From assembly GCA_021798375.1 (NCBI GenBank), contig JAJZHU010000010.1:1-18469 (forward strand): a stretch of 18,469 bases of DNA. The letters are read 5' to 3'. Below are positions 6,838-15,469 of this stretch, one piece after another. This stretch comes from Pseudomonadota bacterium. GTDB lineage: Bacteria > Pseudomonadota > Alphaproteobacteria > Acetobacterales > Acetobacteraceae. Every line of letters begins with the position of its first letter. The stretch's first letter is position 1. A model generated the notes under the pieces. That model was not told the origin of the DNA. It searched no databases and saw nothing but the letters and a program-made list of their open reading frames with translations. The translations under genes were made by a program, and so were the position numbers.

Positions 6838-7991
6838 ACAGCGGCTTTGGGCGCACGGTTCGTTCGCTGGTCCGGCGTGGCAGCCGCACGCCGCCACCGC
6901 CCGATCTGCAGATGATGATGACATCGCTGCCGGTGCCGGTGGTGATGCTCGATCCCGAAAACCGCGTTCGCTGGCTCAACCAATCCGCCGAGCAATTTCT
7001 CGGCATTTCCGCCAGCCAGCTTTTGGGCGTGCCGCTGGATCATCTGCTGGCGCCCGACAACCCGCTGTTCATGATGATCGATCAGGTGCGCAGCCAGGGC
7101 GTCACCATCGCCGAGCATGATTTGTCGCTGGAAAGCCCCCGGCTTTCCAAACACGGCATTGCGGTGCAGGCCGCCCCGATGGTGGAAGATCCGGGCGCCG
7201 TGGTGCTGTGTTTCCACGACAGTTCGGCCGCGCGCACGCTGGACCGGCAAATGAATTTCCGCAGCGCCGCCAGATCCGTCAGCGGCATGGCGGCAATTTT
7301 GGCGCACGAGGTCAAAAACCCGCTGTCCGGCATTCGCGGCGCGGCCCAATTGCTCGAAGCCAACGCCATGGATGCCGATCGCGAACTGACAGTGCTGATC
7401 CGCGACGAAGCCGACCGCATTCGCGCGCTGGTCGATCGCATGGAGATCTTCAGCGAACGGCCGATCGAACGGCGGCCGGTGAACATCCATTGGGTGCTGG
7501 AACATGTGCGCAAACTTGCCGCCAGCGGTTTTGCCTCGCATTTGCGCATTGTCGAGGCCTATGATCCTTCGTTGCCGCCGGTGGCGGGCAATCGCGATCA
7601 ACTGATTCAGGTCCTGCTCAATCTGGTGAAAAACGCCGCCGAGGCCATCACCCAGGACGATATGGCGAACGGCGAAATCTATCTTTCCACCGCCTATCAC
7701 CACGGCGTGCGATTGGCGGCGCCGGGATCGAACAAGCGCGTGCATTTGCCGTTGGTGGTGACGGTGCGCGACAACGGTCCCGGCATCCCCGAAGACCTGC
7801 TGCCGCATCTGTTCGAGCCGTTCGTGACCACCAAGACCTCGGGCAGCGGCCTGGGGTTGGCGTTGGTCGCCAAGATCATCGGCGATCATGGCGGGCTGAT
7901 CGAAGTCGAAAGCCGTCCCGGCCGCACCGAATTCCGGTTGCATCTGCCATTGATGGCCGATGAAACCGATAATTTCGCATTGCCCGGCTAA
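6834..7991 (+). CDS. ntrB: Nitrogen-regulation sensor histidine kinase NtrB (GlnL)
   Basis: This 385-residue cytosolic kinase has an N-terminal PAS domain (about 26-130: [27 protein letters not shown]), a dimerisation/phosphoacceptor domain with H158 in AHEVKNPL, and a GHKL ATPase domain. The latter has the N box NLVKN (263-267), G1 DNGPG (313-317), F box LFEPFVTTK and G2 GSGLGL (337-342). There are no membrane spans. By family knowledge it autophosphorylates under nitrogen limitation, phosphorylates NtrC, and is switched to phosphatase by PII. It overlaps dusB by 4 bases, and ntrC follows after 45 bases. All catalytic boxes are present. Confidence 0.95.
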   Translation: MNSGFGRTVRSLVRRGSRTPPPPDLQMMMTSLPVPVVMLDPENRVRWLNQSAEQFLGISASQLLGVPLDHLLAPDNPLFMMIDQVRSQGVTIAEHDLSLESPRLSKHGIAVQAAPMVEDPGAVVLCFHDSSAARTLDRQMNFRSAARSVSGMAAILAHEVKNPLSGIRGAAQLLEANAMDADRELTVLIRDEADRIRALVDRMEIFSERPIERRPVNIHWVLEHVRKLAASGFASHLRIVEAYDPSLPPVAGNRDQLIQVLLNLVKNAAEAITQDDMANGEIYLSTAYHHGVRLAAPGSNKRVHLPLVVTVRDNGPGIPEDLLPHLFEPFVTTKTSGSGLGLALVAKIIGDHGGLIEVESRPGRTEFRLHLPLMADETDNFALPG

Positions 7992-8036
7992 CCGTTACTT
8001 TTTCCAGCGCGTCGTTTCAGACAAGGCCGTTACAGC

Positions 8037-9491
8037 ATGACTCTCCCCACCATCCTGATCGCCGACGATGACCGTTCCATCCGCACTGTGCTTACCCAGG
8101 CGCTGGGGCGGGCGGGCTATCAGGTGCGGGCCACCGGCACCGCGGCAACCTTGTGGCGATGGGTGGAAGATGGCGAGGGCGATCTGGTGATCACCGATGT
8201 GGTGATGCCCGACGAGAACGGTCTGGATCTGATCCCGCGCATCAAACGCATCCGCCCGGATCTGCGGGTGGTGGTGATGAGCGCGCAATCGACCCTGATG
8301 ACCGCCGTGAAAGCCGCCCAGCGCGGCGCGTTCGAATATTTGCCCAAGCCGTTCGATCTGGCCGAATTGATGTCGGTGGTCGCCCGCGCGCTGACGCAGC
8401 CGGTTCGTCCGGCACAAGAGCCCGCCGAACCGCGCGACGCCGAGGAACGCCTGCCCCTGATCGGGCGGTCGGCCTCAATGCAGGAAATTTACCGCACCAT
8501 CGCCCGTCTGACCACCTCCGATCTCACCGTGATGATCACCGGCGAATCCGGCACCGGCAAGGAATTGGTGGCCCGTGCGCTGCATGATTACGGACGCCGC
8601 CGCAGCGGGCCGTTTGTGGCGGTGAACATGGCCGCGATCCCGCGGGAACTGATCGAAAGCGAGTTGTTCGGCCACGAACGCGGGGCTTTCACCGGCGCCA
8701 CCAACCGCACCCAGGGCCGGTTTGAACAGGCCAATGGTGGCACCCTGTTTTTGGATGAAATCGGCGACATGCCGCCCGAGGCGCAAACGCGCCTGCTGCG
8801 CGTGTTGCAAGAAGGCGAGTTCACCTCGGTCGGTGGCCGCACACCGGTCAAGGTCAATGTGCGCATCGTCGCCGCAACCCACCGCGATTTGCGCCAATCG
8901 ATCCGCGCCGGCGCCTTCCGCGAAGATCTGTTCTATCGCCTGAACGTGGTGCCGATCCGCCTGCCGCCATTGCGCGATCGCGCCGAGGATATCCCCCTGC
9001 TCGCACGGCATTTTCTGGAGCGCGCCCAGGAAGCCGGCCTGCCGGTGAAGCTGCTCGACCAAAGCGCCGTGGAGGCGCTGCGCGCTTATCGCTGGCCGGG
9101 CAATGTGCGCGAGTTGGAAAACCTGATGCGCCGGCTCGCCGCACTTTACCCGCAAGAGGTGATCGGCGCCGAGGTGATCGAAACCGAAGTGGCGGATGTC
9201 GGTCCCGAAATCGAATTGCCGCCAACAAGCGGCCGCGGTGCGCCCGAGCCTCTCGCCCAAGCCGTGGAACGTCACATCAAACAATTCCTTGCCTCGCAAC
9301 GCGACGGGATGCCGATGCATGATATTTACGATCGGGTGATCGCCGAGGTGGAACGTCCGCTGATTCAGATGACGTTGGCCGCCACACGCGGCAACCAGAT
9401 CAAGGCGGCGTCGATGCTGGGGCTGAACCGCAACACCCTGCGCAAGAAGATCCGCGATTTGGAGATTCCGGTGGTGCGAGGCGTAAGCTAG
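8037..9491 (+). CDS. ntrC: Nitrogen-regulation response regulator NtrC (GlnG), sigma54 activator
   Basis: This 484-residue activator contains, in order, a receiver domain with D54 (ITDVVMP) and K104 (KPF), an AAA+ sigma54-activating domain and a Fis-type helix-turn-helix at the C terminus (~441-480, [23 protein letters not shown]). The AAA+ domain shows Walker A GESGTGKE (169-176), the sigma54-contacting GAFTGA loop (216-221) and Walker [10 protein letters not shown] (234-242). Phosphorylated NtrC activates nitrogen-assimilation promoters. The ATG at 8037 has AAGG ten bases upstream. It ends 8 bases before ntrY, keeping the four ntr genes in one transcription unit. No sigma54 promoter was found within the operon. 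Confidence 0.96.
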   Translation: MTLPTILIADDDRSIRTVLTQALGRAGYQVRATGTAATLWRWVEDGEGDLVITDVVMPDENGLDLIPRIKRIRPDLRVVVMSAQSTLMTAVKAAQRGAFEYLPKPFDLAELMSVVARALTQPVRPAQEPAEPRDAEERLPLIGRSASMQEIYRTIARLTTSDLTVMITGESGTGKELVARALHDYGRRRSGPFVAVNMAAIPRELIESELFGHERGAFTGATNRTQGRFEQANGGTLFLDEIGDMPPEAQTRLLRVLQEGEFTSVGGRTPVKVNVRIVAATHRDLRQSIRAGAFREDLFYRLNVVPIRLPPLRDRAEDIPLLARHFLERAQEAGLPVKLLDQSAVEALRAYRWPGNVRELENLMRRLAALYPQEVIGAEVIETEVADVGPEIELPPTSGRGAPEPLAQAVERHIKQFLASQRDGMPMHDIYDRVIAEVERPLIQMTLAATRGNQIKAASMLGLNRNTLRKKIRDLEIPVVRGVS

Positions 9492-9499
9492 ATTCCCTC

Positions 9500-11752
9500 A
9501 TGACCGAACTCACCGATCCCGCCGTCATCGTTCAAGACAAAAAGCCCGCATCGTGGCTGCGCTGGCTGATCGATGTGATCATGGGCAAGGCGATCACGTT
9601 GGTGTTGGCCTCGGTGGCGTTGCTGTTTGGCGTCGGCACGTTTTTTGTGCTGGCCGATGGCGCCACCGCGCTGTCTCCAGACCTGATCAGCGGCTTGGTG
9701 ATGGCCAATCTTTCCGTGTTGCTGCTGCTGTTTGCGGTGCTGGCGGGCAAACTTACCCGCGTGTGGCGCGAACGCCGCAGCGGAAGGGCCGGTTCCAAAC
9801 TGCATGTGCGGTTGGTGCTGCTGTTCGGCGTGGTGGCCACCGTGCCTTCGATCATGGTGGCGATCTTTGCCTCGATGTTTTTCCATTTCGGCGTGCAGGC
9901 CTGGTTCAACGACCGTGTGCGCACGGCTTTGAACGAAGGTCTGCAAGCCAGCCAAGGCTATCTTATCGAAAATCGCAACACCATCCGTTCGGACGTGTTG
10001 GCGATGGCCTATGATCTAACCCGCGTGGGAGCGACGCAAAGCCTGTATTCAGCCGATTTCGGCACCGCTCTTACCAACGAGACAGGATTGCGCGGCCTGA
10101 CCGAGGCAATGATCTTCGAGCCTGTCACGGGGCAACGCATCGTCTCGTCGGGGCTGGCGGGCGGTTATGGCATCGCCTTGCCCCCTGTCGACGCCATCAA
10201 CACCGCCAGATCCGGCGGTGTAGGGGTGGTGACCAGCGACGACGGCACGTTGGTGCGCGCGGTGGTGGCGCTGAACACCACGCCGTCGCTGATGCTGGTG
10301 GTCAGCCGGCCGGTGGATCGCACCATCCTGGATCACATGCAGCGCACCGAACGCGCCGTGCAGGAATACAACCGGCTGGATCAAAACCGATCGGGGCTGC
10401 AAGTCACCTTCAGCCTGATCTTTGCCATCGTCTCGCTGCTGGTGCTGTCGGCCGCGGTGTTGCTGGGGGTATTGCTGGCCAACCAGATTGCACGGCCCAT
10501 CGGGCGGTTGACCCTCGCCGCCGAGCGGGTGCGCAAGGGCGATCTGCAGGTGCGCGTGCCCGAACGCGGCAACGACGAAATCGGCGATCTGTCCCGCGCG
10601 TTCAACCGCATGACCGGCCAATTGGCCGCCGGCCACCATGATCTGATGGAGGCCTACGGCCAAATCGATGAACGCCGCCGCTTTACCGAAAGCGTGCTGT
10701 CGGGTGTTTCCGCCGGGGTGATCGGGCTTGATGCGCTGGCGCGCATCGAATTGCCCAACCGCGTGGCCAGCCTGCTGTTGCAAACCGACCTGCTGGAATC
10801 CCTGGGGCGCCCGCTGGCCGATTTGGTGCCGGAGTTCAGCCCGCTGATCGAACAGGTCATGCGCGACCCCGATCGGCCGCTGACTCAGGAAATCATGTTG
10901 GGCAACAACGCCCGCAGCCGCACGCTGCTGGTGCGGGTGGGGGCCGAGATCAAGGATGGGGTCGCCAGCGGCTATGTGGTCACTTTCGACGACATCACCG
11001 AATTGCAATCGGCCCAGCGCAAAGCCGCCTGGGCCGATGTGGCGCGGCGCATCGCCCACGAAATCAAGAACCCGCTCACCCCGATCCAATTGGCCGCCGA
11101 ACGGCTGAAACGCCGCTTTGCCCGCGAAATCAAATCCGATCCCGAAACCTTTGCCCAATGCGCCGACACCATCATTCGCCATGTCGAGGATATCGGCCGG
11201 ATGGTGGATGAATTCTCGCGCTTTGCGCGGATGCCGCAGCCGGTGATCCACATGGAAGACATCGGCACGGTGGCGCGCGAAGCCCTGATCTTACAAAAGG
11301 CCGCCCACCCAGAAATCGAATTCGTCACCCACATTCCCCCCCAGGGGCCCCGCGCCCCGTGCGATCGCCGTCTGATCGGCCAGGCCATCACCAATTTGCT
11401 GCAAAACGCCGCGGATGCGGTTGCGATGCCGGAAGGCGCCGCGCGGGACGCTCACCCACAAATCGGCCACCCGCGAATTGATTTGAGTGTAACATTGATC
11501 AAAGGGCAAATCGCGATCACAGTCACCGACAATGGTCCGGGATTGCCCGCCGAAGGCCGCGCCGAGTTGACCGAACCCTATGTGACGACCAAACAAAAAG
11601 GAACCGGACTTGGGCTCGCTATTGTAAAGAAAATCATGGAAGATCATGCGGGAAGCCTGTCTCTCGCCGATCGCCTCGATACCCCTGGATCCGATGTTTC
11701 AGGGGCGGAAGTCACCTTGCTATTGCCGGAAACAATTGCCGATGTCGCATGA
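9500..11752 (+). CDS. ntrY: Membrane sensor histidine kinase NtrY
   Basis: This 750-residue kinase has three N-terminal membrane spans (about 29-52, 63-83 and 104-128), an extracytoplasmic loop of roughly 170 residues and a fourth span (302-325). A HAMP linker (~326-380, ARPIGRLTLAAERVRKGDL), a PAS region, phosphoacceptor H520 in AHEIKNPL and a GHKL ATPase domain follow. The ATPase domain has NLLQN (632-636), DNGPGLP and GTGLGLAIV. The domain order and length fit alphaproteobacterial NtrY, partner of NtrX; by family knowledge the pair responds to nitrogen, and in some species to oxygen or redox state. The start lies 8 bases after ntrC. Its last 11 bases overlap the start of ntrX, consistent with coupled expression. 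Nothing is missing. Confidence 0.95.
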   Translation: MTELTDPAVIVQDKKPASWLRWLIDVIMGKAITLVLASVALLFGVGTFFVLADGATALSPDLISGLVMANLSVLLLLFAVLAGKLTRVWRERRSGRAGSKLHVRLVLLFGVVATVPSIMVAIFASMFFHFGVQAWFNDRVRTALNEGLQASQGYLIENRNTIRSDVLAMAYDLTRVGATQSLYSADFGTALTNETGLRGLTEAMIFEPVTGQRIVSSGLAGGYGIALPPVDAINTARSGGVGVVTSDDGTLVRAVVALNTTPSLMLVVSRPVDRTILDHMQRTERAVQEYNRLDQNRSGLQVTFSLIFAIVSLLVLSAAVLLGVLLANQIARPIGRLTLAAERVRKGDLQVRVPERGNDEIGDLSRAFNRMTGQLAAGHHDLMEAYGQIDERRRFTESVLSGVSAGVIGLDALARIELPNRVASLLLQTDLLESLGRPLADLVPEFSPLIEQVMRDPDRPLTQEIMLGNNARSRTLLVRVGAEIKDGVASGYVVTFDDITELQSAQRKAAWADVARRIAHEIKNPLTPIQLAAERLKRRFAREIKSDPETFAQCADTIIRHVEDIGRMVDEFSRFARMPQPVIHMEDIGTVAREALILQKAAHPEIEFVTHIPPQGPRAPCDRRLIGQAITNLLQNAADAVAMPEGAARDAHPQIGHPRIDLSVTLIKGQIAITVTDNGPGLPAEGRAELTEPYVTTKQKGTGLGLAIVKKIMEDHAGSLSLADRLDTPGSDVSGAEVTLLLPETIADVA

Positions 11753-13139
11753 GATTCTGATTATCGACGACGAACCCGACATCAGATTGCTGATCGAGGG
11801 CGTGTTGCGCGATGAAGGCTATGAAACCCGCACCGCCGGCGATAGCGAAGCCGCGCTGGCCGCGTTCCGCCTGCGCCGCCCCTCGCTGGTGATTTTGGAT
11901 ATCTGGCTGCAAGGCTCCAAACTGGATGGCCTCGGCATTCTGGAGGCCCTGCAAGCCGAGGAACCGCATGTGCCGGTGGTGATGATCTCGGGCCACGGCA
12001 CAATCGAAACCGCGGTGGGTGCGATTCAGCGTGGCGCCTATGATTTCATCGAAAAGCCGTTCAAATCCGATCGCCTGATCCTGATCGTGCGCCGCGCGCT
12101 CGAAGCCGCGCGCCTGGCCCGCGAAGTGGCCGAATTGCGGCTGCGCGCCGGGGCGGAAACCGAACTCGCCGGCGAAAGCCCGATGATCGCCGCCGTGCGC
12201 GGCGCCATCGAGCGCGTGGCCCCCACCGGATCGCGCGTGCTGATCTCCGGCCCGCCCGGATCGGGCAAGGAAGTGGCGGCGCGGATGATCCATGCCCGCT
12301 CACGCCGCAGCGACGGCCCGTTCGTGGCACTGAATTGCGCCGCACTCAACCCGATACGCTTCGAGGAAGAATTATTCGGCATCGAGGGCAGCATCGGCGG
12401 CGGCGCCGACGCCCACCCGCGCCGCACCGGCATGTTGGAACGCGCCCACGGCGGCACGCTGCTGCTCGATGAAGTCTCCGACATGCCGCTGGAAACCCAG
12501 GGCAAGATCGTGCGGGCGTTGCAGGATCAAACCTTTGAACGTCTGGGCGGCTCGGTGCGGGTCAAGGTGGATGTGCGCGTGCTGGCCGCCACCAACCGCG
12601 ATCTGCAAAACGAAATCAACGCCGGGCGCTTCCGCGAGGATCTGTATTACCGCCTTGCCGTGGTGCCGCTGCGGATGCCCGCGCTGAAGGAACGCCGCGA
12701 GGATATCCCGCTGCTCGCGCGCACCCTGCTGGCCCACTCCAGCGAAAACGCCGGCATCCCGCCGCGCCTGCTGGCGGTGGACACCATCGCCGCCCTGCAA
12801 GCCTATGATTGGCCCGGCAACGTGCGCCAATTGCGCAACGTGATGGATTGGCTGCTGATCATGGCGCCCGGGGGCATCAACGAACCGCTGCGCGCCGAAA
12901 TGCTGCCGCCCGAAATCGGCTCCGGCGCGCCGGCGTTGCTGAGTTTGGAAGGTGCGTCGGATCTGATGACCCTGCCGCTGCGCGAGGCGCGGGACATGTT
13001 CGAGACGCATTATCTGCAAGCCCAACTGACCCGCTTCGGCGGCAACATCAGCCGCACGGCGCAGTTCGTGGGGATGGAACGCAGCGCGTTGCACCGCAAG
13101 TTGAAGCAGTTGGGGGTTAATTCGGACGAGAAGATGTGA
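11742..13139 (+). CDS. ntrX: Response regulator NtrX, lacking the sigma54-contact GAFTGA loop
   Basis: This 465-residue regulator has a receiver domain with phosphoacceptor D53 (ILDIWLQ) and EKPF, then an AAA+ domain with Walker A GPPGSGKE (170-177) and Walker B GGTLLLDEV. The GAFTGA loop expected after ELFG is replaced by IEGSIGGGADAHPRR. The C terminus carries a Fis-type helix-turn-helix (TRFGGNISRTAQFVGMERSALHRKLKQLG). Absence of GAFTGA is known for alphaproteobacterial NtrX and implies it does not act as an ordinary sigma54 activator. The start at 11742 (MSHEILIIDDEPDI) is preferred over an upstream in-frame start at 11646 that would run deep inside ntrY. In related genomes trkA or hfq often follows; here an accessory pair does. 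Confidence 0.95.
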   Translation: MSHEILIIDDEPDIRLLIEGVLRDEGYETRTAGDSEAALAAFRLRRPSLVILDIWLQGSKLDGLGILEALQAEEPHVPVVMISGHGTIETAVGAIQRGAYDFIEKPFKSDRLILIVRRALEAARLAREVAELRLRAGAETELAGESPMIAAVRGAIERVAPTGSRVLISGPPGSGKEVAARMIHARSRRSDGPFVALNCAALNPIRFEEELFGIEGSIGGGADAHPRRTGMLERAHGGTLLLDEVSDMPLETQGKIVRALQDQTFERLGGSVRVKVDVRVLAATNRDLQNEINAGRFREDLYYRLAVVPLRMPALKERREDIPLLARTLLAHSSENAGIPPRLLAVDTIAALQAYDWPGNVRQLRNVMDWLLIMAPGGINEPLRAEMLPPEIGSGAPALLSLEGASDLMTLPLREARDMFETHYLQAQLTRFGGNISRTAQFVGMERSALHRKLKQLGVNSDEKM

Positions 13140-13161
13140 TCCCATTTCCCGGGTTCCCGGC

Positions 13162-13190
13162 TTGCTAAAGCTGTCGCGGTCAGGGATAAT
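13162..13190 (+). promoter_or_regulatory. Consensus-like promoter of the accessory gene pair
   Basis: TTGCTA (13162-13167), a 17-base spacer and GATAAT (13185-13190) form a good sigma70-type promoter between ntrX and the accessory module. The start would fall near 13197, giving a leader of about 63 bases. It suggests that the pair is transcribed independently of the ntr operon. A short CCGGG-TT-CCCGG dyad (near 13150) precedes it but is no convincing terminator. Confidence 0.5.
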
Positions 13191-13259
13191 TGTCGAACGG
13201 GCAGATAGCTCAAACGATGAGCGGCATCACTTGGCTCGGCACTCCAAGGAACGAATAAA

Positions 13260-13676
13260 ATGAGTTCCCGCCAAGGACACAATCCCAAACGCCGCATTGT
13301 GGCGTTCAATCAACACGATGAAAAGCAACGCGCCTCTCTGGCGGAAAAACTTAATTATGTAGGCAGCGCGCTTCATAAACAACATCCAGGAAATTACGGC
13401 TTTCGGCCTCCTGTCAATCCCCGTCCATGGAAATCACTTTGTGACGAACATCGGACCATCCCACGAGAAGAAGCACAACAACTGCTACATGATGGGGTGC
13501 TTAAGGGATTATTCAGCGAAATCCGTGACGATGGGCGGCCCAAATACGTTTGGAGCGTCGATAGAGACGGCAACGTCTACGAGGCGAAGGTAGACAGTGA
13601 TGGCTATCACGGCTATCGGTTACCTGAGTCTGACGATTTCAGAACTCTCATCATCAAGGAATGGGCAAAGCGATGA
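13260..13676 (+). CDS. Accessory module, small first protein (138 residues), function unknown
   Basis: I do not recognise a characterised family. The protein is basic at the N terminus (residues 5-12), then has a histidine/proline-rich stretch LHKQHPGNYGFRPPVNPRPWKSLCD (38-62), a helical part (68-88) and a C-terminal block KYVWSVDRDGNVYEAK (95-110) with YHGYRL (116-121) and final EWAKR. The W-S-V-D-x-D-G-x-V-Y-E-A-K strand pair plus YHGY look like a conserved small alpha/beta fold, not random coding. The start is clear: AAGGA (13246-13250) nine bases ahead of ATG. Its stop overlaps the next gene by ATGA, so the two products are probably made in fixed ratio. Composition is visibly AT-richer than ntrX. 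A toxin-, antitoxin- or defence-type role is only a guess from layout. Confidence 0.8.
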   Translation: MSSRQGHNPKRRIVAFNQHDEKQRASLAEKLNYVGSALHKQHPGNYGFRPPVNPRPWKSLCDEHRTIPREEAQQLLHDGVLKGLFSEIRDDGRPKYVWSVDRDGNVYEAKVDSDGYHGYRLPESDDFRTLIIKEWAKR

Positions 13677-14983
13677 GCCCCCGACTGAATATTTCGACCC
13701 ACTGGGAACACCTGGAAAGTGGCAGCGCGGAGGAATGCGCTTGCTTCGCTGCTTTGGGCATCGAAATGGACAATCGCTTTCTTACCGATGGAGTGGATGG
13801 CTTTGCTGGAAAACAAACCAACGAACCACTACTTTCAACCTATCATCTTGCCCAATGGTTCGTCTGGAATTGGTGGCGCCTCCGTTGGGAGCCCCGTTCT
13901 AGCACCGCCGATTGGGCATTCGCTCACCGTATGGCTACCATCGGGGAAGGTTACGTGTGGCCCAATATCACCATTTGGTCGGACGGTGAGCGCACCGCAC
14001 TTATCGCCAAGCCTACCCCCGGCAATGGAACAGCAAAGTTTCGCTATATAGCTGATTATACGGCGATTATGCCGTCAAATTCGTTTCAAAAAGTGATCGA
14101 TGCTTTCGTCACACGAGTGCGGGACCAGCTTCGTAAAGAACAAATTTCATCGACCAACTTGGATCACATCTGGGATGATCTAATAGCCGAGCGTAACGAT
14201 GCAACCATGACACGGCGCCGTAAGCTCGAGGCTTTGCTCGGACACGAACCCGGTGAAGCTGATGAAACATTGATCAACCAGTTGATTGAAGACAGCCAAT
14301 CGCTTGGGCCAGCGGCCGTCGATGAGCTCGCGGCTGACCGGCGCGGAGGCACCCCACCTCCCCGAGCGGAGGAGTTGCACGCACTAGCCAAAAGTTACGG
14401 CTTCGCTACATCCTCGAAGGACGCAGTTTCTTTGAAACAGAAAATGCCACCTCCGAGAGGTGAGATCGCTGCGTGGAAACTGGGTGCGGAGCTAGCACAT
14501 GCACTGCGCATTCAGGAGCAGCTCGGCGACACTCCGATCTCGAATGAACGGCTGGCTGAATTTGTTGGCGCCACCACGCGCTTCGCAAGCGAAGGGACGT
14601 CTCCGCAAATTTTTTCCTTCGCGTATGATAAATGGCACGGAACTGAGGGACGCATTGTCTTACGCTCTAGATCCGAGGGTGGACGTCGCTTCGAGCTGGC
14701 CCGGCTATTGGCCGATCGCCTATACAGGCCTACTGGAAACCAATTTCACGCTGCCACTCGGGCCTATACATATAGCCAAAAACTACAACGCTCCTTTGCG
14801 GCTGAGCTATTGAGCCCATTTGAAGCAGTCAAAGATATGCTCGATGGTGATTATTCTTCCGAAAACCAATCCGAAATTGCAAAACACTTCGGGGTGTCAG
14901 ATTGGACGGTCACAACTTTGCTGGTTAACCACCGCGTCCTGAATCGAGACGAGCTCGACGAAGAACTAGGGGCAGTCGCTTAA
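13673..14983 (+). CDS. Accessory module, large second protein with inactive-looking ImmA/IrrE-type domain
   Basis: This 436-residue protein has an N-terminal domain rich in tryptophan (about 55-105: YHLAQWFVWNWWRLRWEP...YVWPNITIWSDG), a charged middle with helices (150-300), and a C-terminal region (~315-425) patterned like ImmA/IrrE metallopeptidases: RRFELARLLADRLY (338-351), QRSFAAELLSPFEAVKDML (372-390), EIAKHFGVSDWTVTTLL (401-417). In active members RRFTLAHELGH carries the HExxH zinc site. Here the equivalents are R344, L345 and D348, and the glutamate usually preceding FAAELL is also gone, so peptidase activity is unlikely. The tail may act as a DNA-binding or scaffold domain. Start 13673 (ATGA overlap, AAGGA 12 bases upstream) is preferred to 13661, which abuts the AAGGA with no spacing. 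Fold assignment is by eye, moderate confidence. Confidence 0.8.
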   Translation: MSPRLNISTHWEHLESGSAEECACFAALGIEMDNRFLTDGVDGFAGKQTNEPLLSTYHLAQWFVWNWWRLRWEPRSSTADWAFAHRMATIGEGYVWPNITIWSDGERTALIAKPTPGNGTAKFRYIADYTAIMPSNSFQKVIDAFVTRVRDQLRKEQISSTNLDHIWDDLIAERNDATMTRRRKLEALLGHEPGEADETLINQLIEDSQSLGPAAVDELAADRRGGTPPPRAEELHALAKSYGFATSSKDAVSLKQKMPPPRGEIAAWKLGAELAHALRIQEQLGDTPISNERLAEFVGATTRFASEGTSPQIFSFAYDKWHGTEGRIVLRSRSEGGRRFELARLLADRLYRPTGNQFHAATRAYTYSQKLQRSFAAELLSPFEAVKDMLDGDYSSENQSEIAKHFGVSDWTVTTLLVNHRVLNRDELDEELGAVA

Positions 14984-15037
14984 AAGGCCCACCTTCCCGT
15001 TGACTTCTCCGCCCACTCCGGCTAAACGCCCACCCCT

Positions 15038-15063
15038 GGCAGCAAGGCATCCGCTTTGCCGCC
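15038..15063 (+). other. Hairpin between accessory module and rplU
   Basis: GCAAGGC (15042-15048) pairs with GCTTTGC (15053-15059) with one G-T wobble. The stem is extended past an A/C mismatch by GGC (15038-15040) with GCC (15061-15063); the loop is ATCC. No T-run follows. It may end the accessory transcript weakly or belong to the region upstream of the rplU promoter. Confidence 0.35.
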
Positions 15064-15072
15064 CCATATCTC

Positions 15073-15078
15073 TATAAA
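15073..15078 (+). promoter_or_regulatory. Possible -10 element for rplU
   Basis: TATAAA lies about 50 bases upstream of the rplU start in an otherwise GC-rich leader. No good -35 is seen at the usual spacing. rplU needs a promoter here because the upstream module is accessory, so this is the best visible candidate. Confidence 0.25.
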
Positions 15079-15127
15079 AAGGCTCTCGGGCATCTCGCCA
15101 CGGGTGGCTACCCTAAGGATCTAGACC

Positions 15128-15457
15128 ATGTTTGCCATCATCCGCACTGGCGGAAAGCAATATCGCGTGACGAAAAACGCGATTTTGAAGATCGAAAAGC
15201 TCGACGCCGAACCCGGCTCGATTTTCACCTTCACCGATGTCCTGGCTGTCGGCTCGGAAGCCGGCGTGACCATTGGGGCGCCGATCGTTGCGGGCGCCAC
15301 CGTCACCGCCACCGTGGTCGCCCAGGATCGCCTGGAAAAAGTGATCATCTTCAAGAAGCGCCGCCGGCAGAACAGCCGCCGCAAGAACGGCCATCGTCAG
15401 CACGTCACCGTGCTGCGCGTCGCCAGCATCAACGCCCACTCTGGCAACGTCGCGTAA
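15128..15457 (+). CDS. rplU: 50S ribosomal protein bL21
   Basis: This 109-residue protein matches bL21 throughout: [31 protein letters not shown] at the N terminus and the rRNA-binding basic motif [28 protein letters not shown] (71-98). It binds 23S rRNA and is assembled into the large subunit. Length is normal (about 103 in E. coli). AAGGA (15115-15119) lies eight bases before the ATG. Its stop codon TAA is itself part of the TAAGGAG that serves as Shine-Dalgarno for rpmA, a compact arrangement implying coupled translation. The rplU-rpmA-obgE order is nearly universal in bacteria. Confidence 0.98.
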   Translation: MFAIIRTGGKQYRVTKNAILKIEKLDAEPGSIFTFTDVLAVGSEAGVTIGAPIVAGATVTATVVAQDRLEKVIIFKKRRRQNSRRKNGHRQHVTVLRVASINAHSGNVA

Positions 15458-15469
15458 GGAGCACACACC

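Noticed and set aside
5770..6924. 384-residue antisense ORF over dusB/ntrB
   Set aside because: It lies opposite a fully conserved dusB with catalytic residues, and its translation is not protein-like.
10049..11251. 400-residue antisense ORF inside ntrY
   Set aside because: It is the reverse shadow of well-conserved kinase domains, with composition typical of a non-coding frame.
11646..11741. 32-residue upstream extension of NtrX
   Set aside because: The receiver domain starts at MSHEILIIDDEPD; the extension is out-of-frame ntrY sequence.
13661..13672. Upstream ATG for the 436-residue accessory protein
   Set aside because: It directly abuts the AAGGA with no spacing, whereas 13673 gives the ATGA overlap and a usable spacing of 12 bases.
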